Below are positions 50,935 to 60,100 of a DNA stretch of 62,886 nt, piece after piece. A program made the translations under genes and the position numbers. The DNA is from an uncultured Spartobacteria bacterium (lineage in GTDB: Bacteria; Verrucomicrobiota; Verrucomicrobiia; Chthoniobacterales; JAATET01): contig CALLUD010000033.1 of NCBI GenBank assembly GCA_938011325.1, forward strand, positions 1-62,886. The letters run 5' to 3'. The notes beneath the pieces were generated by a model, which did no database searches, was not told the origin of the DNA, and saw only the letters and a program-made list of their open reading frames with translations. Numbering within the stretch: the first letter of the stretch is position 1; each line of letters opens with the position of its first letter.

Positions 50935-53184
50935 TCAGCCGTTGATTTCCCGATTGGCTTCGTCGAACAGCAGGCGCGCCACCAGCCACGAAAACCAGAA
51001 GCCGCCTTCGGTCGGGCTGCCGAGGGTTTCCCCCGATTGCGGGGCGCGCCCGATGATTTCCCATGCCTTCGTGAGGTCGCGAGTCGCGCCTTCCCGATCG
51101 CCGAGGCGGGACTTCGCCATCGCCGTGAGGCAAAGCGTGGCCGAGACGCGCGTGCCCGTCGCATCGGGATGGGTGAGCGAACGGTCCGCCCATTCCAGCA
51201 CGCGCTCCGGGTCGTTGAGCCGGTGGTAATAGAGCGTGAGGGAAAACGCGTTCCATTCCGGATACGTCGGGCTTCCGGACTCGGCGGGGACATCCCGCGC
51301 GCAGGTCAGCGCCGTTTCCCGGAGCTGTTCGAGCAGGTCCTTGTCCGCCGGTGCGAGGAGCGCCGCCTTCAGCAGGTGCTCGGCCTGCAGGGCGTTGGTG
51401 GCGGGGAGGTGGCGTTCGAGCGTTTCGCGGCGGAACCGCTCGTAGGAGGCGCGGGTGCCATACGCGCGCAGGACGGGCGCGATGGCGAGCACGTCGGTGC
51501 TCTCGATCGTTTGCACCGGGTCGTCGAGGTGGTTTGCCTGGTCGAGCAGCGTGTAGCACTGCACCGCCTGGTCCCACCGGCCGTAGATCGCGTTCCAGTG
51601 GCCCAGCGTGCGGAACACCCCCGCCGCCTCGCGGGACGGCTCGATCGACGTCAGCGGATGCTTGCGCAGGAGCGCATCCGCCTCCTCGATCCGCTGCTCG
51701 CTCAGCAACGCGGCGGCCTGCGAGACGCTTGCCCGCGCCTGCGCCTGCTCGCGCAGATGCTCCTCGCGGGCCCGCGCGATCTCCGCCTCGCGTCCGAGCC
51801 GTTCCTGCTCACGCAGCGCCTGCCGCTCGTGGAAAAACAGCCACATCGACGTGCCGAACCCCCCCGCCAGCGAGACCACGATCGCCGCGCCGAGCGCGCA
51901 GACGAGCCGGTTCCTGCGCACGAATTTCCCCACGAGGTAAAGCCGCCCCGGCCGGCGCGCCTTCACCGGCTCGCACGCGAGGTAGCGCTGCAGGTCCGCC
52001 GCGAGGCCGTTCACGGTCTGGTAGCGTCGGTCGGGCTCCTTCGCCATTGCCATCGACACGATGCCATCCAGGTCGCCGCGCAGTTTCGCGATGAGCCGCG
52101 CGGGTTCCTCCTGCCGGGCCGCGGCGATTTCCGCCAGCTCCTTCGCGGGCAATGTGGCTAGCATGCGCGAGGGCAGGGGAGGATCCTGTTCCAGAAGGAT
52201 GCGGCGCATTCCCGACACGCCGAGCTCCGCCAGCGCCTTCCCGTCGAAGGGCGGCCGCCCGCTCAGCAGCTCGTAGAGCAGCGCGCCGAGGCTGTAAACA
52301 TCGCTGCGCGTGTCCACCTTGAGCCCGCTCAGGTCGATCTGCTCCGGGCTCATGTAGGGCGGCGTGCCGATGAGCTGGTCCCGCGACGTCCAGATCGTCT
52401 CGCCATTTTCGAGCACGGGCGCCGCCGCCTTCGCGATGCCGAAATCGATCACCTTCGGCTCGGGCGTGCCGTCCTTTGTCGTCACGAGAATGTTCGACGG
52501 CTTGATGTCGCGGTGAATCACGCCCTTCTGGTGCGCGTGCTGGATGCCCTGGCAGACCCGCACGAAGAGATCGATGCGCTGTCGCAGATCCAGCCGCTCC
52601 CGGTCACACCACGTCGTGATCCGCTCGCCGGTCACGCGCTCCATCACGAAATACGGCCGGCCCGTGGGCGTGGATCCGGCGTCGAACACCCGCGCGATGT
52701 TCGGGTGGTCCATGAGCGCGAGCGCCTGCCGCTCCGCCTCGAAGCGCGCGATCACGTTCTCCGTGTCCATGCCGAGGCGGATGATCTTGAGCGCCACGCG
52801 GCGGTGAAACGGCTTCTCCTGCTCCGCCTCGTAGACAACCCCGTAGCCGCCTTCGCCGATGCGCTCGATCAACCGGTAGGGCCCGATGTGCGCGCCGGGG
52901 CCTTCCTCCGACGCCGGCGTCTTCACGGGCTCCGCCGCCGGTTCCGGAATGCTCTCCAGAATCTCCTCCGCGAGCCGGCCCTGATGTTCGTGCGCCTCGA
53001 GAAAAAACGCGGCGGACTTTCCCGCTTGCCGCAGCAGGCGCCGCATCCGCTCCAGCCCTTCCTCGTTCCCGTGGTAGAACTGCCGGAGGAATTCCTCCCG
53101 CGCCTCGCCATCGAGCGACAGCGCCGTTTCGTAAACGGCGCTCTCGATATCCAGCGACGTGGATGGAGGAAGCGGGGAGTTCAT
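50935..53184 (-). CDS. Hanks-type Ser/Thr protein kinase with C-terminal membrane segment and TPR-like region
   Basis: 749 aa. Kinase domain ~100-375: glycine loop IGEGGYGVVYEAEQ, catalytic Lys in RRVALKIIRLG, HRDIKPSNIL, and DFGIAK as the metal-binding motif, so it should be active. A single transmembrane helix (LVCALGAAIVVSLAGGFGTSMWLFF) follows near residue 420, then a coiled coil (ERLGREAEIARAREEHLREQ) and an extracytoplasmic helical, TPR-like repeat region to the end. The N-terminal ~95 residues are a helical domain. Likely operon partner of the ECF sigma factor just downstream. Confidence 0.93.
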   Translation of the reverse strand: MNSPLPPSTSLDIESAVYETALSLDGEAREEFLRQFYHGNEEGLERMRRLLRQAGKSAAFFLEAHEHQGRLAEEILESIPEPAAEPVKTPASEEGPGAHIGPYRLIERIGEGGYGVVYEAEQEKPFHRRVALKIIRLGMDTENVIARFEAERQALALMDHPNIARVFDAGSTPTGRPYFVMERVTGERITTWCDRERLDLRQRIDLFVRVCQGIQHAHQKGVIHRDIKPSNILVTTKDGTPEPKVIDFGIAKAAAPVLENGETIWTSRDQLIGTPPYMSPEQIDLSGLKVDTRSDVYSLGALLYELLSGRPPFDGKALAELGVSGMRRILLEQDPPLPSRMLATLPAKELAEIAAARQEEPARLIAKLRGDLDGIVSMAMAKEPDRRYQTVNGLAADLQRYLACEPVKARRPGRLYLVGKFVRRNRLVCALGAAIVVSLAGGFGTSMWLFFHERQALREQERLGREAEIARAREEHLREQAQARASVSQAAALLSEQRIEEADALLRKHPLTSIEPSREAAGVFRTLGHWNAIYGRWDQAVQCYTLLDQANHLDDPVQTIESTDVLAIAPVLRAYGTRASYERFRRETLERHLPATNALQAEHLLKAALLAPADKDLLEQLRETALTCARDVPAESGSPTYPEWNAFSLTLYYHRLNDPERVLEWADRSLTHPDATGTRVSATLCLTAMAKSRLGDREGATRDLTKAWEIIGRAPQSGETLGSPTEGGFWFSWLVARLLFDEANREING

Positions 53185-53421
53185 GGGGAAATGCGTCGCC
53201 GTCTCCCGGACGGCTTCCCTTCCATACTGTCCCGTCCCGGCCCACCCGCCAATCGGGATTCTTTCACACGTTGGATCGTGTCTTGAACGTCCGCCGCCGA
53301 ACCACGACCGCGGTGAAGTTTTTGAAAAATTTTTCGGCGGAGGTGGCGGATTCCGCCCCGAAATGTCGTTACCCCCAATTGGCGATCCGTCCCCAACGGA
53401 CCCTCATACCCCTAACTGTCT

Positions 53422-54345
53422 ATGAAATATCTCAAGTTTCTCCTTCCGGCAGTCGTCGGTTGCGTGCTCCCCGCATCGGCGGTCTTTGCCGCCGATATTT
53501 ATCAATCAGGCTCCGTTCCCGCCGGGAACACCTGGAACAATTCGGACTTCTGGGGCGGCAACCCCGTCGTTCCGGAGAACTCCTACATCACCGCTCCGTT
53601 CGGGGCTTCCGAGGTGGCATTCTCCGTCAACGGCGTCTCGTGGCAGACCTCCGGCAACATGCGCGACTCCGAGGGGTCGAGCACCTTCAACGGCGGCGCG
53701 CTGGTCATCAACCCAGGCACCCGTCTCCTCAGCAAGGCGCTTGGTGGCGCGACCAGCACGGCGAACATCGTTCTGAACGGCGGCTTCATCCACTCCGCCG
53801 CCAACGCGGCCGGCAGCGCCACGCTCGACGGCACGATCTCCTTCGGCGACGGCATCACCCTTGGCGCGATCGGCCTCATCGCCAACCCGAACTTCACCTT
53901 CAACGTCGCCTCCACGATCATCGGCGGGCCGGGCGTCACGCTCCAGCTCGTAATGAATGGCGCGGATCGCACGAACTTCCTCAACGTCATCGGCGACATC
54001 AGCGGATTTGCCGGCACGTTCTACGTGTCCACCGCCGATGGCGGCGTGGCTTACGGCAGCGCCTTCAGCATCACCAGCTCGGCCCCGCTCGCCACGCTGC
54101 AGCTCGCCGTGGACTCGCCAAACTTCCTTTTCAACGTTGCCAACGACATTACTTTTGGCTCGTTGCTGCTCGGTGACACTGCGCTCGGCGCGGGAACCTA
54201 CACCGTCGCCGATCTCGACGTGTTCGCTCCGGGCAAATTTTTCGGGGATGGCTCCATTACGGTCGTTCCCGAACCGGCTACGACAGCTCTGATGAGCGTG
54301 GCGCTTGCCGCGGGTGCGGTTGCGCTCCGCCGTCGGCGCTCGTAG
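53422..54345 (+). CDS. PEP-CTERM sorting-domain protein
   Basis: 307 aa with signal peptide MKYLKFLLPAVVGCVLPASAVFA. The body is Gly/Asn/Thr-rich beta strands (WNNSDFWGGNPVVPENSYIT, NIVLNGGFIHSAANAAGSAT) like a short version of the autotransporter-repeat proteins at 30-34 kb. The tail VVPEPATTALMSVALAAGAVALRRRRS is a canonical PEP-CTERM signal. Predicted surface or extracellular-matrix protein. The 237-bp upstream region presumably holds its promoter; no boxes were assigned. A hairpin with a T-rich tail follows the gene. Confidence 0.88.
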   Translation: MKYLKFLLPAVVGCVLPASAVFAADIYQSGSVPAGNTWNNSDFWGGNPVVPENSYITAPFGASEVAFSVNGVSWQTSGNMRDSEGSSTFNGGALVINPGTRLLSKALGGATSTANIVLNGGFIHSAANAAGSATLDGTISFGDGITLGAIGLIANPNFTFNVASTIIGGPGVTLQLVMNGADRTNFLNVIGDISGFAGTFYVSTADGGVAYGSAFSITSSAPLATLQLAVDSPNFLFNVANDITFGSLLLGDTALGAGTYTVADLDVFAPGKFFGDGSITVVPEPATTALMSVALAAGAVALRRRRS

Positions 54346-54358
54346 CTTAGGATGGAGG

Positions 54359-54399
54359 TGTCCTGGCGGGTTTGATGGCGGCCCGCCGGGACATTTCTT
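54359..54399 (+). terminator. Intrinsic terminator after the PEP-CTERM gene
   Basis: A 12-bp stem (TGTCCTGGCGGG / CCCGCCGGGACA, one wobble pair) with an 11-nt loop is followed by TTTCTT, 13 bp after the stop codon. Confidence 0.75.
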
Positions 54400-54492
54400 C
54401 CAGCCTCTTTCTTCAGTCACCTGGCCGGCCCCGTCCCTCCGCTGCCCGCCAAAAAAATCAGGGACGGCGTTCTCCCCGGACCGCCCCAATTC

Positions 54493-56127
54493 ATGTCCCG
54501 CTTCCTTGCTTCGCTCATCCTCGCGTCCTCTCTGCTCCTCGTTCCGGGAGCCGGCGCGCAATCCCTTCCCGACGAAACCCCCGACCTCGGTCCTCTGGAC
54601 CTCCGCTTTCACCGTCAGGCCGTCCGGCGGTTCATCTTCGACCAGGAGATCCCCCTCGGCGGACTCCTCCCCGGTCAAATCTTTGGTTTCGACAAGGTCC
54701 ACCCCGTGTTCGACACGCCCGGGAAACCCCGCGCGCGGTTCGTCGAGCACGACGGTGTGCTCGAGATTCTGCCTGCCGACGGCGGGCCGGGCGACGCGTC
54801 GATCTGGGTGAGCGGCATTACCCCCTACGCCACCTACATCGCCGATGTCCGCTCGCTGCCGGCGGGCGCCCAACTCCGCATGGAGTTCATCACCCTGCCT
54901 CAACCCGTCTCCGGGTCCGAGCCTCCGGCCTCCGACAAGGTCGAGGTCGTGCTCGACCCGGCGGCGCCCATTTCCCTTTCGGTGCGGGTCGTGCGTGCGG
55001 GCAATGTCGTCCGCGCGCACGACTTCCCCGAGGCCCCGCGGCTCGAGGCGCCCTTCGAGCTTTTCGTGCAGCTCTACGGCGAGAGCCTCGGCGTCTTCGC
55101 CCGCAAGGATTCCGACGTCCTCTACCTCGGCTCGCTCGAGCCCGACCAGCCGTTCTCCGACGTCCTCGACTTCCGCCTGCGCGACGTCCTCGCCCGCGCG
55201 GCCTTCACCCTTGGCGCCACCGTCCCGCCCGGCGATCCCATCGTCCTCGGCGGCGTGCGTTCCGTGCTCTCCTCCGGCATCGGGCAGGCGGACATCCGCG
55301 CCATCTCCTATGAGGACGGCACGCCGATCATCGAGGACAACCGCCTGTGGTTCACCTTCAGCTGCCGCGGCATCGGCACCGGCACGGCGAGCCAGGGCGT
55401 GATGAGCATCGACCCCTCCGTGTTCGACCCGCGCTTCGAGGGCGTCATCGTCTTCGACCGCGGCGACGGCCTCCTGCGCAACGACTACGCCTCGCACCTC
55501 CTCTACGACCGCACCGCGAAGGAATGGCGCGCCGTCTCCGCCTGCTTCTCCGGCGGCGGCCGCGGCCCCACCGGCCTCGCCATTTCCCGTTCCCAGCGCG
55601 ACCCGCGCCGCGGCTTCTTCGTGATGCCCTCCATGCGGATGCCCCAGGAAAACCTCCCGGTCCAATGCGAGGACCCCTCGTTGCTCTGGGACGAAAAGGA
55701 ACGCAAATGGCGCCTCCTCGTCTCCGCCTTCACCGACGCCGGCTTCCGCACCGTTCTCTTCGAATCACCCAACTGGAGCGGCCCCTTCAAGGAGATCGCC
55801 CGCAACCCCGACCTCAACTCCACCGGCACCCAGATCGTGCAGATCGGCTCCAAACGCTACGTCTTCTCCGGCTGCGACCGCATCCCCGGCCGCGACACCG
55901 GCGGCGTCATCGCCCTCAGCTACCCCGAGCTCAAATACCTCGGCCCCATGCACTACGACCTCGGCCCCGAAGCCTTCGGCGGCCGCGTCTGGCCAAACAT
56001 CCTGCGCCTGCCCGCCGGCTACCCCACGCGCTACATGTCCATCCCCATGGACCGCATGAACATGCCCGACATCCGCACGCAAAACTGGAGCTACGGCGCC
56101 CTCTACCTCTTCCAGGCGGACTCCTGA
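54493..56127 (+). CDS. Secreted five-bladed beta-propeller protein, GH32/GH43-like fold
   Basis: 544 aa with signal peptide MSRFLASLILASSLLLVPGAGA. Residues ~20-260 are a jelly-roll-like domain. Residues ~265-544 read as propeller blades (ISYEDGTPIIEDNRLWFTFS, CEDPSLLWDEKERKWRLLVSA, GTQIVQIGSKRYVFSGCDRI, MHYDLGPEAFGGRVWPNI). The EDPSLLWDEKERKWRLL block resembles the RDP / substrate region of GH32/GH43 enzymes, but a WxNDPNG motif is missing, so activity and substrate are uncertain. It may act on the same plant or microbial glycans as the GH enzymes elsewhere in the window. Confidence 0.72.
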   Translation: MSRFLASLILASSLLLVPGAGAQSLPDETPDLGPLDLRFHRQAVRRFIFDQEIPLGGLLPGQIFGFDKVHPVFDTPGKPRARFVEHDGVLEILPADGGPGDASIWVSGITPYATYIADVRSLPAGAQLRMEFITLPQPVSGSEPPASDKVEVVLDPAAPISLSVRVVRAGNVVRAHDFPEAPRLEAPFELFVQLYGESLGVFARKDSDVLYLGSLEPDQPFSDVLDFRLRDVLARAAFTLGATVPPGDPIVLGGVRSVLSSGIGQADIRAISYEDGTPIIEDNRLWFTFSCRGIGTGTASQGVMSIDPSVFDPRFEGVIVFDRGDGLLRNDYASHLLYDRTAKEWRAVSACFSGGGRGPTGLAISRSQRDPRRGFFVMPSMRMPQENLPVQCEDPSLLWDEKERKWRLLVSAFTDAGFRTVLFESPNWSGPFKEIARNPDLNSTGTQIVQIGSKRYVFSGCDRIPGRDTGGVIALSYPELKYLGPMHYDLGPEAFGGRVWPNILRLPAGYPTRYMSIPMDRMNMPDIRTQNWSYGALYLFQADS

Positions 56128-56128
56128 G

Positions 56129-56735
56129 GGCCGTCTCGCTCTGAGAGCGACACTACAAGTGCTGTTTGCGCCGGGACAGCTGTAGGCGCCGTGTCTCTCG
56201 GTGCTCGCAGGGGCTCCTTCCCTCGAATCGCCCGGACGGCGATTGCTACAGCGTGCGTCGCGCCCCTGCTGCGCGGCAAAGCTGGCGGGTTTCGGATATC
56301 ATCCACGCCTGCTCCCCGAGTCGCCCGGAGGGTGATTGCTACAGTTCCCTTCTTCGCCACTCTCCTGTAGCCGTCGCGCTCTGCGCGACGCTGTCTTCGG
56401 TCTCTGGAACGCGGTATTCACGAGTTTGCACGCCGTTCCAACCGCCTGGAACCGCGTGCAAAGCGGGTGGGAATGCGATTCCCGCGACTTTTGACGCGGT
56501 ATCCACGACCTGGAACCTCGTTCCAACGGCATGGCACGGCGTCAAAACGACTTTCCACCACGTTCCCACGAGTTGGAACGCGGTCGAAACGACAGATGAT
56601 ACGGGTTCCAAATCAATTTGACGGCGTCCCCACTGCATGGAACGTGGTGCCCACCGGCTTCGACCGGCCCATTTCGAGGATTAATGTCCCATGGGGCCCA
56701 TAAAGGTAGCCGCAGGACCTCCGGGCCTGCGGACC
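56129..56735. repeat. Cluster of GTAG-headed REP-like palindromes
   Basis: Six hairpins share the layout GTAG + short stem-loop: minus 56156-56129, plus 56182-56204, minus 56249-56225, minus 56342-56318, plus 56367-56390 and plus 56706-56735. Stems are 6-8 bp, for example GTCGCGC/GCGCGAC and CCGCAGG/CCTGCGG; two share AATCGCC/GGCGATT-type arms. This is the form of bacterial REP sequences mobilised by RAYT (TnpA-REP) transposases. No transposase gene is nearby. The minus-strand unit at 56129-56156 begins 2 bp after the stop codon of the upstream gene. Confidence 0.65.
56405..56679 (+). repeat. Degenerate 21-bp tandem repeat (heptad-coding, about 13 units)
   Basis: Units start at 56405, 56426, 56447, 56468, 56490, 56511, 56532, 56553, 56574, 56595, 56617, 56638 and 56659. 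Most encode [W/F]-[N/H/D]-x-V-x-T-x (WNAVFTS, LHAVPTA, WNLVPTA, WHGVKTT, WNAVETT, FDGVPTA, WNVVPTG). Single extra bases before 56490 and at 56616 put the coding phase into three different frames, with a stop at 56492. It is therefore either a broken heptad-repeat gene or a non-coding repeat retaining codon-length periodicity. Confidence 0.7.
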
Positions 56736-56743
56736 TTCGATCC

Positions 56744-56971
56744 ATGAGGCAGTCTTACGCGCAAGACTGGCATTCCCTGGCAAAAGAGATCGGCAATCCC
56801 CATGCCGTCTTCCAGGAGCAACCCATCGGAGTCCCCCTGCGCATCACCGCCACGGCGATCAACCCCGCCGACGAAAGCCAGCCCTCCGCCCCGGTCACCC
56901 TCACGCTCACCCAAGCCAGCGAACCCCGCCCGCCCGGCGGGTGGGGAAAGCGGGCAAGCAACCCTTTATGA
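56744..56971 (+). pseudogene. Coding-like remnant, possibly the end of an Ig/FN3-type secreted protein
   Basis: The frame from ATG 56744 reads MRQSYAQDWHSLAKEIGNPH and then GVPLRITATAINPADESQPS with APVTLTLTQASEP. The part 56800-56930 has the very high GC3 of real genes here and a beta-sandwich last-strand look, while the ends do not. No complete gene of this type is adjacent. It may be debris left by rearrangement next to the REP cluster. Confidence 0.35.
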
Positions 56972-56975
56972 AGGC

Positions 56976-57005
56976 AAAAAGAAGGGGCGCTGGTTTAGGG
57001 CGCCC
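56976..57005 (-). terminator. Intrinsic terminator of the tracrRNA candidate
   Basis: Minus-strand stem GGGCGC / GCGCCC with a 9-nt loop (CCTAAACCA), followed by CTTC and five Ts (56976-56980). Confidence 0.8.
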
Positions 57006-57105
57006 AAGTTGAAGTCACCGATTTGCCCTGCATCAAACGCGCTCTTCTACGCTAGCAGGTCGGCTGGTTTTGATCTGGATGCAGGGTGCGAATTATCTCA
57101 CTATC
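56976..57105 (-). ncRNA. Candidate tracrRNA, divergent from cas9
   Basis: Anti-repeat 57067-57105: on the minus strand it begins GATAGTGAGAT and ends GATCAAAAC, against GATATCAGAT...GATCAAAAC in the CRISPR repeat. Both ends match and the middle differs. It would pair with a crRNA whose repeat begins GUUUUGAUC, i.e. an array transcribed from the minus strand. After the anti-repeat come ~60 nt containing a CCUGC/GCAGG stem, and then an intrinsic terminator. It starts 13 bp from the cas9 ATG. The exact 5' end is unknown; a GATAAT box lies inside the anti-repeat and TTGACA just upstream of it. Confidence 0.75.
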
Positions 57106-57118
57106 TGTCAATCCCCTT

Positions 57119-60100
57119 ATGAAAGATTTCCCCGGTCAATTTTCATCACTGCATCAGAAATGGCTCAACGACCCGTTTTATCGCACGGCGGTCGTGTTGG
57201 GACTCGACGTTGGATTGGAGGGCATCGGCGTTTGCGTGCGACGGGGATCGGAGATCCTCTACGCGAAGACATGGAAATACGATGTGCCGGAGGCATCGCG
57301 ACTTGAGGCCCGACGACTTCTGCGCTCTGCGCGGCATTGCCGTGCGAATCGGAAGACAAGGATGCTCCGGCTTCGGAAGCTCTTCGAGGAGCACGGTCTG
57401 CCATGGCTTGCGGAGGACTCCGACGCACTGCGAAAGACAGATCCGTTCTTGTTGCGACATCGGGCGGTGAATGGAGAGAACCCGCTCGCTTCGAAGGAGG
57501 CTCTAAGCATTGCCATTCGCCACTGCGTCGCGCATCGCGGGCACGACTACCATTACTTCAACGACGAAGGGGCGTATCCGTGGGGCGAAGCGATAGACTT
57601 CAAGAAGGTGAAACAGGAGCTCGAGAAGCTGTGGCTCTCGCCTGAAGAGGCTCGCCGGGTATTGGACGATGTCGAGTTATTCGAATGGAAGGATTCCGAG
57701 GTGGCGGAGTTTCGTGAACTGGTGCCCCAGCGCATCGCGACTGCGGATATCATCGAGCAGCACCTGGCGAAGCACGCAAAGGGGTCGAAGAATCACGTGC
57801 GAGAGCGGGCGAAGGGGCAGGCGTTTCCGCAAAAGCTCGTTTGGGCGCACTTGGAGAAAATCATCAGGCGTCATGCCCAGCTAATACATGACGTGGACGG
57901 GTTTCTCGAAAAACTCGCCGTCAAACCAACGACTCCCGAGAAGAAAGAGAAGGCGATCTTCTATTATCATCGAAAGACGCCCGGCGAGATGCGCGAGCAT
58001 TTCGAACGCAAGCGTGCGCGATGTGGTTACGCGGAGTGGCTGGGACTTCCGTCTGCTCAGGTGGACAAGCGCGGGCATCTCGCCATTCGCCGTTGGGCGT
58101 TACTGGAGTTTGCGGCGAACCGCGATGTGGAAGTGCAGTCGAAAACGATGCGCTGGCGGGTCGGGCTGGGAGGGGACCTCGTCAAAAAATTGATTGAGTG
58201 GCTGGAGCAAAATCCTGATGCGAAGACTGCCGCCTCACTCGGTGAAATCAAGAAGCTCGTGGAGACGACGCTCAAGGAACGTCACGGGGCGAAGCTCGCT
58301 CCAACCAGCGGAAAGAACGCATCGGAGCTGAACGTTCGATTTTGGAAGACGTTTCGTGATCTCCTTGCCCCCACGGCAGCGAACCGGGAGCAGAATGCGC
58401 CGATGTGTGTCGCCGCTGCGGAGAAGCTTTTCGCCATCGCCACAGCAAAGGGTTTCGAACGGGAAGCAATCAACGCCTGCTTGAAAGCCTGCAGGCCGCA
58501 AGAGCCCAATGTTCCGTCAAGTCTCTACGATTTCCGTCGTGCATCCGCCGTCGATCTTTACGGCGTTTATCCGCAAGTCGAGTTCCTGCTTGGACAGCGG
58601 GTGAAGAAAGACCGCACGCGCAGACACAAGCGCGGAGATCTGGCGGTAAAGGGGCGCCTGCAGCGATTGTTCGAGGAAGAGTTGGCTCCGTTGCTGGATG
58701 GTGTCTCGGCTCCCGAGTATGCCGTCGTGGAAGTCGCGCGGGATCTGCCGCGCAATTTGAAGGCGAAGCGGGAACGGGAAAAGGAAATCCTCGAAAACGA
58801 AGCGCGTCGGAAAAGGCTCTATGCCAAATACGGTTACGACGGTGCTGAGAAGCTGAACCAATCGGCCCGGCGTCGCATCGAGCTGCATGACCAGCAGAAT
58901 GGTATTTGTCCGTTTACGGGTGAGGCATTGGGAGATGATCCGCTCGATGCCAGTTTGGAGATCGAGCACCTCTTTCCCGCGACGCGCGGCGGACTTTCGG
59001 TGAACGAGAATCTGGTGCTCACGTTCCGGCGTATCAACAAGGCCAAAGACAACAGAACGCCGCGGGAGTTTGCAGCATATCTCGGGCAAAGCTTCGAAGT
59101 GATGAAGAACCACACGAAGGAAATGCGCTGGAGCGCATTGAAACGTGAGGTTTTTGAATGGGAGGACGGCAACAAGATTCCCAATTTTGGAAACACCACA
59201 CGGCTGGCTCAACTTGCCCGTCAGTTGGTCGCTGAAATGGCGGCGTGGATGGGATGTCGTGGGGATGCGGATGCCATCGCGGCTCGCATTGGATGCCCGA
59301 GCGGACTGCAAACCTCCGCCTGCCGTCGGGCATGGAATCTTGTGAAGAAGGATCGTGCCGATCTCACCCATCATCTGGTCGATGCGGTCATCCTCGCTCA
59401 TATCCCGCCGCGCGAGGGGCAGAATTACGTCCATTCGGGAGGCATTTTCTTTCCGGTGCCAGATGACAAAGGAGAGTGGAGTATCCTCTCGGCGTTACCG
59501 CTTGGGCCGGTGCCTGATGTCGTTGCGAAGCTGGCGGCGCACGACAGCGAGGGCTGTCCGCTCGTGGAGCATCGGTCGTCCAGCAAGGCCCGCAGCATTC
59601 ACGACAAAACCCACTATCGCGTGCTCCCCGATGGCTCGCTTGCCTATCGTGTCGAGTTTCCTCCCCGCGAGGAAATCGAGAGCGCGGCGAAGCTAAGGCA
59701 GATGTTGCTGGATACGAAGATTCCGTTGGCGCTGATTCCGCCAGACCACGCTTTGAACGCGTGGCTTGATGCCAAGGATGGAGCTCCCTTCCGTTTGCTG
59801 AATGGAACGCCGGTCCGCGCCATCTGGAAGAAGGCCCAGAAAGGGGATTTGAAAAAGGATCCCTCCGGCTTTCACGCGGGCTGGAACGAAAAGGGGGGCC
59901 TTCAAAATGTGAAGTCCGTCATCGGAGGGCGCTGGGAGCGTCTGGAAATCTGGCGGGGCTGGAACGAAAAGAAAGACCGCTGGGAATATTTCAAGCGCCT
60001 GATTCCTTCCCGAAATTTGCGGCGTGCCCTGCGCGCGCTCGGTTACTCTTGGGAAAAGAAAAGCAAACGTCCGTGGCGTGAGGGTGCGCCAATGCTCACG

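Noticed and set aside
50330..51577. A longer ECF sigma protein starting near 51577.
   Set aside because: The extra part is antisense-like Arg/Ala/Pro-rich sequence overlapping the kinase gene; the sigma factor is complete from 50872.
53506..55665. A 719-codon minus-strand open frame across two genes.
   Set aside because: It covers a PEP-CTERM gene and a propeller gene that both have signal peptides; the antisense product is low-complexity Glu/Gly/Arg.
57067..57105. tracrRNA on the plus strand reading into cas9.
   Set aside because: The repeat-like sequence also exists in that sense, but no terminator follows and the cas9 coding sequence begins 13 bp later; the minus strand has an ideal terminator.
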